From: Avena insularis
Taxonomy: Eukaryota; Streptophyta; Magnoliopsida; Poales; Poaceae
DNA: 64,000 nucleotides
Reading direction: 5' to 3'
Assembly: GCA_023614405.1 (NCBI GenBank)
Contig: CM042685.1
Span: forward strand, 185,910,257 to 185,974,256
Positions 19,616-30,488 of this stretch are shown here, piece by piece; the first letter of the stretch is position 1; each line of letters opens with the position of its first letter. Under the pieces are notes generated by a model, which was not told the DNA's origin, did no database searches, and saw only the letters and a program-made list of their open reading frames with translations. A program made the translations under genes and the position numbers.

Positions 19616-20294
19616 ATGGATATACACACATCCACACCTTCCTCTCTCAAAACAATGGACAGTGCCTACTGGGCCATTCTGACCCTCGAGGAGACCAAGG
19701 CTGTCGCCTTATACTACTGCCCATTGGCTCTTGGCCACCGGCTGGATCTTTGGCCGGAGGGTTCTGTCCCTCCTGTGCCTCAAGGTTCCGCACGCCAGGC
19801 GGCCATCACGAACCACTTCTACCACGAGCTCAAGACGGAGCAACGGATGGATCCCCAGTGGGATCCCGACAACTATGACACCTGGAATGCCTTCTTCGCT
19901 AACCGGCAGGAAAGGGAGCTCGCCAGGTACGAGGGTGATGGCCCTCCCCGGTGAACCACAACGAAACCGGCCGCCGTCTGTGGTGGGCGAACCGTACAAT
20001 CATCGACGTGATGCGCTACATCGCCGGGGAGACCAACCTCGCCTGCGATGCCCATAAGTCCACCCGCCACAGAGCCACAAGAAGGCCCCTCCCCCACCCG
20101 GCGGTACCGGCATCGTCTTCCAGGATACCCCTCCCCTGCCCGCCGTGAATCCAAGGCCGGAGTGGCAGGTGCCCTCGGTATATGCCCTGGCCGGGCTGAG
20201 GATCCCCGTAGTGGCAGGTGACGACGATGATGATGATGATGACGAAGAAGACCCTGAAGCTGCGTACTATAGGACTAGGCATGATTATGACTAA
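19616..20294 (+). pseudogene. Small unknown gene inside CACTA-2, frameshifted
   Basis: ATG codons at 19616 and 19652, the second in a good plant context, open a frame starting MDSAYWAILTLEETKAVA and containing LWPEGSVPPVPQGSARQAA and WDPDNYDTWNAFFANRQ, up to a stop at about 19954. Sequence in a second frame (GRRLWWANRTIIDVMRYI, about 19960-20040) and then a third (VFQDTPPLPAVNP, VYALAGLRIPVVAG, an Asp tract and RTRHDYD, stop at 20292-20294) looks like continuation of one protein of about 220 residues. Two frameshifts therefore break it, unless an unseen intron explains one. A TATA box lies directly upstream. I recall similar ORFs inside wheat CACTA elements but know no function for them. Confidence 0.5.
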
Positions 20295-20497
20295 AGGGGG
20301 CAGTTTTAGTCCCGGTTTTTAATATTAATAAATGTTTTGAGTGTTACCTAGTTCTGGGACTAAATATGAAGATGTTGTTGTATTCTTATGAGTTCGCTCA
20401 GGTGATCAAATGCTGTTTTTTTCTACCTGCCTACAGTAATCAAAATGCCGTAGTATTGAAACTAATAAATGTATTGAAACTAATACATCTTGCTCAA

Positions 20498-20809
20498 TCA
20501 AACTGGACGACGAATCCCAATGCCTAAGCCGCGGGAGGTGAAAACCCAAAGAGACGGAACCATCACACGATCATAGCTCGGGTGAGATCCCTGAAGAATC
20601 TGCCAGGTATTGTCGACCCTGGTGTCCAACGCGGCCATATAGCAATGTAAGTGCTCGTCCTCCTCCCTGACACGATGCCGTACCACCTCCTCGGTGTCCG
20701 GCTCCCTCTGCACCCTTCCTGGACCAGGCGACCTCCACCAAAGAAGCTCCGGGTTGAAGACGACACCCGGATTACTCACCAAGCTACGCGTCCCGGAAGG
20801 TAGCACCAT
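20498..20809 (-). CDS. Small unknown ORF inside CACTA-2, 103 residues
   Basis: ATG at 20809. It contains VVFNPELLWWRSPGPGR, a charged helix-like stretch (REEDEHLHCYMAALDTRVD) and a C-terminal YDRVMVPSLWVFTSRGLG. It converges on the plus-strand ORF ending at 20294. The pattern resembles other small proteins found in wheat CACTA elements (from memory), often as the last exon of a longer protein. A splice-donor-like GTGAGT near 20780 suggests the real structure may differ. Function unknown. Confidence 0.4.
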   Translation of the reverse strand: MVLPSGTRSLVSNPGVVFNPELLWWRSPGPGRVQREPDTEEVVRHRVREEDEHLHCYMAALDTRVDNTWQILQGSHPSYDRVMVPSLWVFTSRGLGIGIRRPV

Positions 20810-20959
20810 CCATTGCCAGCCCGGCGGAGCCTAGCCTCGGACATGCCCGACGGAGCCTAGTACTCCATCGTTGCCGCCGAGTCGACTATGAGGATGCGGG
20901 ATGGGCATCCTAAAGTAGGCGGCAAGAAATGTGTGTATGTGTGGGTGGCCATGACGGTC

Positions 20960-21085
20960 GCCCTATAAATAGAGGGAAAGGGCGGGCAGGCTGGATCGAG
21001 TAGCCTATAAATAGAGGAAAAGGCCTATAAGTAGAGGGAAATGCCTATAAAGATAGGGAAATGCCTATAAATAGAGGGTTCATCT
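20960..21085 (+). promoter_or_regulatory. Cluster of TATA boxes in a 20-bp tandem repeat
   Basis: 'cctataaatagaggg' or close variants occur near 20962, 21003, 21024, 21043 and 21062, the last four as a tandem repeat of about 20 bases ('gcctataaatagagggaaat'). The boxes are readable as TATAAATA on the plus strand and TATTTATA on the minus strand. Confidence 0.6.
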
Positions 21086-21280
21086 TTAGTCCCAGTTGGA
21101 GAAACCAACCGCGACTGAAGGGATTGCGACAGACTTGGCCAGGCAGCACTAATAATTGGGGTGTGTGTCGACATTATGTCGTGCGGCTTGTACCTTGTCC
21201 TGGATGGTGTCGCCAACCGGGACTAGAGCTAAACCTTTAGTCCCGGTTGGAGACACCAACCGGGACAAAACAAGAGTGAG
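21086..21280. repeat. Further 'tagtccc' subterminal-type repeats
   Basis: 'tttagtcccagttggagaaaccaaccgcgactgaag' and 'tttagtcccggttggagacaccaaccgggac' flank a small spacer. Another pair lies at 21720-21780. Each pair is an imperfect inverted repeat around a GGTTGG core. Confidence 0.6.
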
Positions 21281-21347
21281 CACTAATAATAGGGGTGAGT
21301 GTCAACATTATGTCGTGAGTGTCGACACTATGCCGAGCTACTTGTAC

Positions 21348-21514
21348 TATAAATAGGCATCCTTGTGAGTCCAGTCCTCCAGCCAGTTTGAGGCATCTCC
21401 AAGATGGTCATCAAGAGAAGGGACACCACTACGGCCAGTTTCAGGGAGATGCCGCCGGAGCACAGTCCTCCGGTCTCCAAGAAACTGGTCATAGAGGCAC
21501 TCCCTAATATGTGA
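21348..21514 (+). CDS. Micro-ORF of 36 residues with its own TATA box, inside CACTA-2
   Basis: 'actataaataggc' (TATA 21348-21357) is followed about 50 bases later by ATG 21404. The frame contains TTTASFREMPPEHSPP and KKLVIEALPNM, then TGA at 21512-21514. It may be only the first exon of a longer gene. Its coding part is duplicated just downstream (21571-21685), where the original ATG context is lost. It lies upstream of nothing else recognisable on the plus strand. No function known. Confidence 0.4.
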
Positions 21515-21570
21515 AATTAGTTAGCTCCCAGGCGTATTGATCTAGTTAGAGAAGTTACAAGCCGCAAGAT

Positions 21571-21685
21571 GGTGTGTGAGAGCAGGGACACCACTACGGC
21601 CAGTTTCAGGGAGATGCCGCCGGAGCCCAGTCCTCTGGCATCTCCAAGAAACTGGTCATAGAGGCACTCCCTAATATTTGACCAT
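21571..21685. repeat. Direct duplication of 21405-21513
   Basis: 'gggacaccactacggccagt' through 'gaggcactccctaat' repeats the micro-ORF region, with a 9-base insertion ('ctggcatct') and a few substitutions. Confidence 0.85.
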
Positions 21686-21864
21686 ACGCGTTTGGAGATC
21701 AGATCTTAATGGTAAGTACGAATCGGGACTAAAGGCCCCCCTTTAGTTTTAGTCCCGGTCCAGCCACAAAACTGGACTAACACACTCAAGATGGTTTGCA
21801 GACAACACTATAAAAATGGGCACATGGAGCATCTTCATTCATAAAATGTTACAATTATTACACA

Positions 21865-24800
21865 TCATTTCATTGCGTGTGTCCCTTTCTGATTCCACCT
21901 TATCCATGGAGCATCTTCATTCATTAACATGATTCTTGGGTCATCCTTCACTGCGAAGGGTGGAATTTCATGAAACTTATCACAATCTTCTGACATGTCA
22001 GTCTTGTCCTCCACTCCCACGATGTTTCTTTTTCCTAAAAGAACTATGTGGCGCTTTGGCTCATCGTCTGATGTATTCTTTTGCTTATTTTTGCTTTTTC
22101 TAGGTTTGGTAGACATGTCCTTCACATAGAAAACCTGAGCCACATCATTGGCTAGGACGAATGGTTCGTCTAAGTACCCAAGATTCTTGAGATCCAACGA
22201 TGTCATTTCGTACTTCTTGTCTACCTCAACCCCTCCTCCTGTCAGCTTGACCCATTTGCATCGAAACAAGGGGACCTTAAAAGTAGGTCCATAGTCAAGT
22301 TCCCATATCTCCTCTATGTAACCATAATATGTGGTCTTTGACCCATTGTTGTCTGTTGCATCAAAGCGGACACCACTGTTTTGGTTGGTGCTCTTTTTAT
22401 CTTGGGCGATCATGTAAAATGTATACCCATTTATCTCGTACCCTTGGAAAGTCGATATAGTTGACGATGGTGACCTAGACAACAAGTATAGATGATCTAC
22501 AAGAGTGTTGTTTTTGATGAGATGTTGCAACCAACCGCCGAAACTCTTCATGTGTTCATCTCTAATCCAAGAGTCATGCTTTCCAGGGTTGTTGGAGCAT
22601 AAAATTTTCTTGTGTTCCTCGATATACGGGGCTGCCAAGATAGAATTCTATAGAACTGTGTAATGTGCTTCGGTGTAAGAATGTCCGTCCCTACATATTA
22701 TTGATTTCCTTCCTAGAGTACCCTTTCCACTCAGTCTCCCCTCATACCGCGATTGAGGAAGACCAATCAGCCTAAGGTCAGGAATGAAGTCAACACAAAA
22801 CTCAATGACCTCCTCTGTTCCATAGCCCTTGGAGATGCTTCCTTCTGGCCTAGCACGGTTACGGACATATTTCTTTAAGATTCCCATGAACCTCTCAAAG
22901 GGAAACATATTGTGTAGAAATATAGGACCGAGAATGAAAATCTCTTTGACTAGGTGAACCAGTAGGTGCGTCATAATATTGAAGAAGGATGGTGGGAACA
23001 CCAACTCAAAACTGACAAGACATTGAACCACATCATTCTATAACCGTGGTAGATCTTTAGGATTGATTATCTTCTGAGAGATTGCATTCAGGAATGCACA
23101 TAGCTTCACAATGGGTACTCGAACATTATCCGATAGAAGCCCCCTCAATGCAATCGGAAGCATTTGCGTCATAATCACGTGGCAGTCACGAGACTTTAGG
23201 TTTTGGAACTTTTTTTCTGCCATATTTATTATTCCCTTTATATTCGGCAAGAAGCCAGACGAGACCTTAATACTTCTCAGGCATTCAAAAAATATTTCCT
23301 TCTCTTGTTTGGTAAGAGCGTAGCTGGCATGATCTTGAAACCATTCTGGATGCAGGCCATATGGGTCTTTCATATGTTGATGGTCCTTTCGTGCTTCCGG
23401 TGTATCTTTTGTCTTCCGATACGCGCCCAAGAAGCCTAGCAGGTTCACGCAAAGATTCTTCGTCACATGCATCACATCGATTGCAGAGCGGACCTCTCAG
23501 AATTTCCAATATGGTAGCTCCCAAAATATAGATTTCTTCTTCCACATGGGTGCGTGCTCGTCAGCATCCTTTGGAACAGATTTTTCGCCAGGACCCTTTC
23601 CAAAGGTTACTATTTGATCCAAATATTTGACCATATCAAATATATCAGCACTAGTACGCTCCTTAGGCTTCGTCTGGTGACCTGCCAGACCATTGAAATG
23701 CTTGACTTTCTTTCTTAAGGGATGCTTGGCCAAAAGAAATCGACGATGCCCATTGTACATATTCTTCTTACAATGTTCCAAATATATACTTTCAATATCA
23801 TCTAAATAGTGCGTGCATACATTGTATCCCTTGTTTGACTGTCCTAAAAGGTTACTAAGAGCAGGCCAATCATTGATTGTTACGAAAAGCAACACTCGGA
23901 GGTCAAATTCTTCCTGCTTGTGCTCATCCCACATGCGTATGCCGGGTTCGTGCCACAACTGTAAAAGTTCTTCAACTAATGGCTTTAGGTACACATCAAT
24001 GTCATTGCCGGGTTGCTTCGGACCTTGGATCAACACTAGCATCATAATGAATTTCCGCTTCATGCACAACCAAGGAGGAAGGTTATAGATGCATAGAGTC
24101 ACGGGCTAGGTGCTGTGACTGGAGCTCTGCTCCCCAAAAGGATTCATGCCATCTGTACTTAGACCAAACCTTAAACTCCGTGCGTCATCTGCAAAGTCCG
24201 AGTACTTTCTATCAATTTTTCTCCATTGCGACCCATCAGCGGGGTGTCTTAACATCCCGTCTGACTTACGTTCCTCTTTATGCCATCACAACAACTTGGC
24301 ATGCTCTTTGTTTCTGAATAAGCGTTTCAACCATGGTATTATAGGAGCATACCACATCACCTTGGCAGGAACCCTCTTCCGGGGGGCTCGCCCTCAATGT
24401 CACCTGGGTCATCTCGTCTGATCTTATACCAAAGTGCAGTGCACAATGGGCATGCATCCAAATTCTCGTACTCCTCACCGCGGTAGAGGATGTAGTCATT
24501 AGGGCATGCATGTATCTTCTAAACCTCTAAACCTAGAGGGCAAACAACCTTCTTTGCTTCGTACGTACTGGCGGGCAATACGTTATATTTTGGAAGCATA
24601 TTCTTCATCATTTTCATCAACTTTTCAAATGAGGAGTCAGTTATAGCACACCCAGCCTTCCATCGCAGCAATTCCAGTGTCCTGCCCAGCTTTTTTAGAC
24701 CTTTTTTGCAATTTGGGTACAACAACTTTTTGTGATCCTCTAACATGTGATTGAACTTCTCCCTCTCCTTTTCATTTTCATAGTCTCTTCGTGCATCAGC

Positions 24801-25187
24801 AATGGTCCAACCAAGATCATTAGCGGGTTCATCATGTGTCTCTTCTTCATCCTCCCCTTCAGCATCCCCCATGGAAGTATCTCCGTACTCAAAGAAACCA
24901 TGATAGTTGTCATCCTCCTCCTCTTCTTGATTGTCTTTCATTATAACCCCTCTCTCTCCGTGCTTGGTCCAACAATTATAACTGGACATGAAGCTGGACT
25001 TCAACAGGTGGCTGTGAAGGGTTTTTGAGTCAGAGTAATCCTTCCGATTCCTACATCCACTACATGGACAGAATACAAAACCATTGCGCTTGTTTGCATT
25101 AGCAACACAGATGAATTCATGCACACCATTAATAAACTCGCCAGAGCATCGATCAGTATCATACATCCATTCCCGGACCATCTGCAT
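21865..25187 (-). pseudogene. CACTA-2 TNP2 transposase, nearly complete, with point stops
   Basis: ATG at 25187. The transposase-associated domain comes first (EFINGVHEFICVANANK, FCPCSGCRNRK), then an acidic region, the linker AKKVVCPLGLEV, the core (FGLSTDGMNPFGEQSSSHS, NLPPWLCMKRKFIMML, QGPKQPGNDIDVYL, AIDVMHVTKNLCVNLLGFLG), DUF4218 (FPPSFFNIMTHLLVHLVKEI, FERFMGILKKYVRNRARPEG) and DUF4216 (YEINGYTFYMIAQDK, YYGYIEEIWELDYG), with the stop at 21865. The protein would be about 1,100 residues, the usual size. Interruptions: TAG 24521-24519, a one-base loss near 24380, TGA 24288-24286, TAG 24108-24106, TGA at 23497-23499, TAG 23040-23038 and TAG 22650-22648. Four of the six stops fit CAG to TAG or CGA to TGA and one fits TGG to TAG. 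As annotated it cannot make a full transposase. Confidence 0.88.
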
Positions 25188-25700
25188 TATAGTAAAAGTA
25201 TATCAAAAACCATTACACAACATGATAAAATTATTACAAGTTATATTGAGAGCTTCTAGAGCATTAATTTTGAATTTTAAAAAATTTACATGCACCAATT
25301 TGTAAATTAGAGAAAACAATTAACATGATAAATGTGGAGTTTTTGATTATTGTTCTATCAGTGAAAACCTCATTCCATTCTAAGCTCTAAAATTCTAAAA
25401 TTACACATTTCAATTTTAATTAACTATGTGCCTAATCAAAATTTGTTACACATATCAAAATCCTTCTACTTCTAGAGCATGCATGCATTGATCCATATCT
25501 CTATACTTCTAGAGCATTATAGAGCTAAAGTAGCAATAAGAGATGAAAGAATGAAGTTCTAAACTTTTAAAACTTTGGATTTAGGGGTTGCAAACTAAAT
25601 CTTGAGAAAAAATGGCACGAACTCGGCTTGCTTCTTTGAGTAAAATGGCCACCATATGGTTAGGGCAGGTGGACGGGAAGCTGTATATATACTGATGGAC
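25188..25700. other. Upstream region of CACTA-2 TNP2, no gene
   Basis: AT-rich, without domain or clear TATA box, with the phrase 'tctagagcat' repeated (25254, 25472, 25508). It should contain the transposase promoter. Confidence 0.4.
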
Positions 25701-25959
25701 AACTAGACCCGGGCCGTGATACGACCTAGGACTAATAGTCCCCGAAAAGAGGAGCTGGCCCGCTCCAGGTTATTAGTCCCGGGCCGTATTACGGATCGAG
25801 ACTAGAGCTCTGGTCCGGCCCGGGACTAGTGTTTACGGCCATTTCTAGCCGTTGGAGGCCTCACGGCCCGGGACTAGTGCTAGCACTAGTCGCGGTTCGT
25901 GATAGGCCAGGACTGCTGGCTTTGTTCATATCGAACCGAAGACATATTTTCCACTAGTG
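25700..25959. repeat. Right subterminal repeats and terminus of CACTA-2
   Basis: Copies of 'cccgggccgt' and 'gactagtg', with 'tattagtcccgggccgtatt' and 'cggcccgggactagtg', end in the terminus 'ttttccactagtg' at 25959. Confidence 0.85.
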
Positions 25960-28900
25960 ACATATATACAACAATGACACCATGAGTCAAGAATACAGAT
26001 AAACAATACAAAGATCCAAATAACCTTGAAAATGATACACCATCTAAGTACGGACAAGAAGCAAATAGGGATAAGAGCCCTGAAGAATAACCAATGGTGT
26101 CCATAACCCTGCCCAAGCCAAGCCAGAAGGGTAAGCCTGCTAACATCATCGATCTCATCCTGCTAAACAAAAGGGGTGCCGACAAAGGGAAAAGGAAAAA
26201 AGAGAGAGAGAGTGGTCAGTACTGAGGCCAATACATGGCGAGTCTTAGAATTCGGCGGTCCTCGCCTACATAGGTATGGTGGACTAAAGTGGCAGCACAA
26301 CATGCACTAAACAACCTATAGAGACTCAATATACAACTGTCGGCTATCAGAGAAAGAGGAGAAAGACCTATCCGGATCCAACCTGATACTACCACCAAAC
26401 ATACCCATCCTGGTATTTCCCCCTGGAGACCAAACGAGGAAGTTAAGCCGAGGGAACTCACACGGTTGGCAGTTTTATTCATTCTTTCCATGGTGATTAT
26501 CCAACTTACTAGTCATATCAGATACAAGTCAAATTATAACAGTAAACTTTAGTTATAGTTGTGTATGATCGAGAACTGTGCTCCAAGTTGTCCATCATGG
26601 TGGACACGGCTTTTCAAAAATATTTAACCCTGCAGGGATGCACCAAAGTTTCCACATGCACTTCGACCCTTTTTGATAGATAAGTTAACATACTTCCATT
26701 GATAAGTCGACGGGGCCTAGGACATGACGCTTTCCTTGACCCAAAGCAAGTACATGGGGGCCACCCGAAAGAGCTACCCGTATGAGGTATAGCTAATCCT
26801 CCGCGTACGGACCCTGAGGTTGCATGGACTTGCACGGGATAAGATGTCATAGACAAAATATTCCCGTGATAGAGTGCCGCACCTACGCAACAGTAATAAA
26901 TGATCATCGAGCAACAGGTAATAAACATCTCATACATGGCATAAATGGCATAAGTATAGTAGTAATGCATAAAGCCCGAACTAGTTTGTGGCCTCCAGAA
27001 CAATACTTTGAAATCAGGTACTAAGCCGATAGGGGTGCCCAGACACCCCACATCTTGTTAGTGCGCTCGTCTCGGAATAGGTGTCAAGAACTCGGGCACT
27101 AGATGGACACAGGGGCAGTATAACAAACAAATCTCAACTATAATCCCTCTCTGCCTCTGCATTTATTATACCTAATTTCAATAGTAGTTATTAAACTGTA
27201 ATTAAAGCCATGATCATCTCCACCATTACGAATATGACAACCCCAAACATCGGTGGAATATCGACGACCCAAAACAGCACCCGAGCAAGCAACTACGACT
27301 TGCAAGGCCTACTGTCTATCAAACAACAGGTAATAGGAGGTTTCCAAGGCAATATAGGCTGCAAAAGATATAATGGGTATGAAAATACTAAAGCATCGCA
27401 ACATAGGTAGCAATGGATCAACTGGAGGAAGTAAAGACTATAAATGTAAAATAGTAGAAAGGGGGAGAATGCTCGCCTAGGAAACGCTGCCAAATATACA
27501 TCCGAAGATTGGGTCGACACTCGCATCAACTTATCATCCTAATGCGTGAAGAAGCAAAGCACTAAAATAAACACCGGATGCACTATTTAATACTACGACA
27601 GAAGATTAGGCATGATGCATGTATGATGCATGACATGGCAAAGGTGTGATGCAATTGGGAAATATTAAGCGAAACCAGGGTTTCAACAATTAATTAGGTG
27701 GTTCATGTTGTTTAGGTACCCTGTATTTTAAATGTTGGCTTAACAAGGCAAAACATATCACCGGTTTGCTACACAAGTTTAAATATAGCCAATATACGAC
27801 TAGAAAAGCCTACATATGGTCTCAATATTTAATTTAGATGAGCTATCTAAATACCCCCAAACACCCAAAATATGTATGCAAACATGTTCAATTAAAATGC
27901 AACAAGTATGTGTCATTATAAAATAGTGGGCTCGGAAAAAAGGGGTCACACACATGGCGGTTTGGAGATCTTGGTGTTCTTCGAGAGGGGTTCAGTTTCT
28001 GAGATCGATGGGATCGGTCTTCGGACCAGGGCTTCGGGCTTCGAATTCGGGGTTCTTCAACTCCATGAAGAAGATCTTGTCGATCCAGAACCATCACCTC
28101 CGATCTCTGGTTGGAGTCTTATCGTCCATCTTTTGTCGGTGTCAACTTTGGAGGATCAATGCCAATTGTTCATCGAGGTCAATCTTGTTGGTGTAGGTCT
28201 TCTCTCATAGCATCGGTATTGAATACTTGCTTGACTAGCCATTCTTATCACCGCAAAGGTCTTGTTTACTGGTGAAGCAGAACTTTCCTGGCAAGTACTC
28301 AAGCACACATGTACAAGTGTGCCTGCTAGCAACCATCCGAGCGACATGAACATGTATAGGGGATCGAGGCAGCACTACCGCTTGCGGCTACGAGGCTCCA
28401 CGCAGGAGAAGCAAGGACACATCAGCTAGGAACGGGTGATGACGGCGCAAGGCAACGGTGAATGGGCTTGCAGGAGTACTGGGAAGGCCGAGGTGGCGGA
28501 CTCGGCAATGTGTGGGGCGTGCAGGCCACAGGGAGGCATGGGCGGCGGGGCCGATGAGAAGGCTAGAGCAGCGGTCGAGACGGTTACAAGGAGAAGCAGG
28601 TGGCAGCTATTGCCAAGGGAAGCAGCGACGAACATGCTATAGGCCGCTCGGGAAGGGAAGCATGCCGGCGGGCGTCGGCGTCTCGTAGGGCGCAACGAGG
28701 AACAGATGGAGAGGCGAGGTGGAGGAGGATGCTGGCGACGGTGCGGGCGCTCGGTGGCGGGGAGGGGCTTGCGAAGGAAGGGCGTCCAGGGACGGTAGTG
28801 CTCAGGGCGGCCGAGCTCTGGCAGCAGGGAGGAGAGGTCATGGACGGCAGAAGAGGAGGCATAGGGGCCCGACGGCGGGGCAACAATGGAGGTGGCGGCG

Positions 28901-29632
28901 CTCAGGGGCGTCAGGGAAGAAGGGGGTCGACTCGTGTGGGAGGGGAATTCGATCGGGGAGGGGCACGAGACAGGCGTGGATCGCATGCGGGATCGGGGGA
29001 CCCGTGTTCGTGTGTGGCCCATGTGTGGGCGGTTGCGTGCGTGTGGCGATGCAGAGGGATCAAGGGAGGAGCGTCGGGGATGGGTTCGCGTATGGGGGTG
29101 GGTAATCGCGAGTGCGAGGCAGTGGGGTGGGGACGGGCGAGCATGTTGGTCATACGCGGGCTAGGGGAAGTGTGGCGGTTGGTCGTGGCTGGTTGGTGAC
29201 ATGGGGTCGGGGTGGGGGTCGCGTGCTGTGCGCTGTGTGCGTGGCGGGGAGTGTGTGCGTGGTGGGTTTCATATAGGGGTGGCGGCAGGTGGGAGTAGGA
29301 GGGGTTAGGGTTAGGTGGGATGGTAGTGTTAGGGTTTTGGTTCCACCAGCTGGGCCTTTTGGTCCTGTCCGGTTTAGGTCTAGGTTTTATTTTATTTATA
29401 TAAATCATTTCACTTGTCTTTTTTTATTTTAAAACCTTTTAGCAAATAGTTTTGAGGCCAATAATTTGACAATTAAGGATACTTTGAAATAAAGGATGGA
29501 AGTAGTGTAGGAAACAAAATAGGGTTTCGCAAAATACTTTTATGAACAAACATGCATGATGATGTGATGATGATGCACAAAGATAAAATCAGCAGGCAAT
29601 TTTCTAGTAGCGGTTTCACCCAGGGTGCTACA
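25960..29632 (-). repeat. Left LTR of R, part after CACTA-2
   Basis: It starts with the second copy of ACA and aligns with 30641-34224 of the right LTR throughout. Short open frames shared by both LTRs (for example 26216-26491 and 30890-31165) are shared because the LTRs are copies and do not by themselves show coding. The segment 28430-29200 is GC-rich. LTR terminus GCTACA at 29632. Confidence 0.9.
29393..29405 (-). promoter_or_regulatory. TATA box of the left R LTR
   Basis: Minus strand ATTTATATAAATA, about 230 bases inside the LTR's 5' edge and just upstream of the GC-rich part. Confidence 0.55.
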
Positions 29633-30488
29633 ATTCGACACCACTAACAATGGATCTCATCCTCGAGATCCGCCTCATGGTACGGGGAAGAAGGCCGACG
29701 ATCTGAATCTTCTTGCTTCATGTAGATCTTCGGTGACACCACTAACAAATATCCTTACTCCATCTTGAAATCAGCAACACCACCAACAATGGGTCATTGC
29801 TAACGTTCGTCGAGAGAACACTCCGAAGAACAAAGGGCGAAGGTTAAGGCATCGAGAAGTAAAGCCACCTCTAACTTCGATAAAAGGAGAGAAAAAGGTA
29901 CCACCTAATCCACTTCAATGTACAAGATCCAATAGAATGAGTAGTCGGCATGGGGGCCAATCCATCGCGCACCCAAACTATTACTCCGCACATGTAGTAG
30001 AAAAACGTGCAACCCATTCTTGGAATTAGACTGAAGATCTTCATAAGCGATGTTTGGAAACAAAAGAGTGATGTAGGATCTTCATCAAATATGATGTATA
30101 TGATGTCATCATGTCAAAAAACACCGGAAGATATAAAGAAAAAATTTAGTGACTTTTCGGTCCACTGAAAGGTACACAGAAGAAGATTCCTCAAATAGCA
30201 TGAAGACCGGATGTAGCAACACCGTTACAAGGGGAAGGAATCGAAACCCTGAAGGTACAACAGAAACCCAACCACGAGAAATTCTAGACTCGAAGAAAAA
30301 ATCAGAGCAGATTCAAAACACGCAAAGGTAAGAGAAGAATAGTAGAGGGGTAAGGAATAAAAGCAGACCTAATCAGATCTATCCAACCGGTTTTGCAAAA
30401 TATTTGACACTCTACATCGGCCATTAGCTAGGTTATCCTACAGGTTGGACCAGTGGGGTATCGCAACTATTGAGCTCTGATACCACTC
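29633..30488 (-). other. Interior of R, 856 bp, no coding
   Basis: No gag, protease, reverse transcriptase or integrase motif in any frame. 'acaccactaacaa' or a variant appears three times (29638, 29734, 29780). The sequence next to the left LTR is not purine-rich, so no good polypurine tract is seen. Confidence 0.75.
30474..30485 (-). promoter_or_regulatory. Primer-binding site of R, tRNA-iMet type
   Basis: Minus strand TGGTATCAGAGC, three bases from the right LTR, complementary to the 3' end of initiator tRNA-Met. Confidence 0.85.

Larger units (their letters stand above)
13629..25959 (-). mobile_element. CACTA-2, 12.3-kb CACTA transposon with both ends
   Basis: The left end reads CACTGGTGGAAAACAGGCC and the right end, on the minus strand, CACTAGTGGAAAATATGTC. 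ACA is duplicated on both sides (13626-13628, 25960-25962), and the uninterrupted site is preserved in the other R LTR near 30640. Inside on the minus strand are TNP2 (25187-21865) and a Transposase_24 plus Ulp1-like gene (17867-14126). Between them is a 3.5-kb region with repeated promoter-like units and small ORFs. Arrays of 'tagtcccgg/ccgggacta' occur at both ends and in the middle. Both main genes carry stops, so it is probably inactive on its own. Confidence 0.92.

Noticed and set aside
26216..26491. 91-residue frame conserved at 30890-31165
   Set aside because: The two copies are in the two LTRs of R, which are similar everywhere, so conservation is not specific to the frame.
28426..29408. 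Long GC-rich frames on both strands, also at 33000-33870
   Set aside because: They are in the GC-rich transcribed part of the R LTRs, where stops are rare by composition; no domain and frames overlap on all strands.
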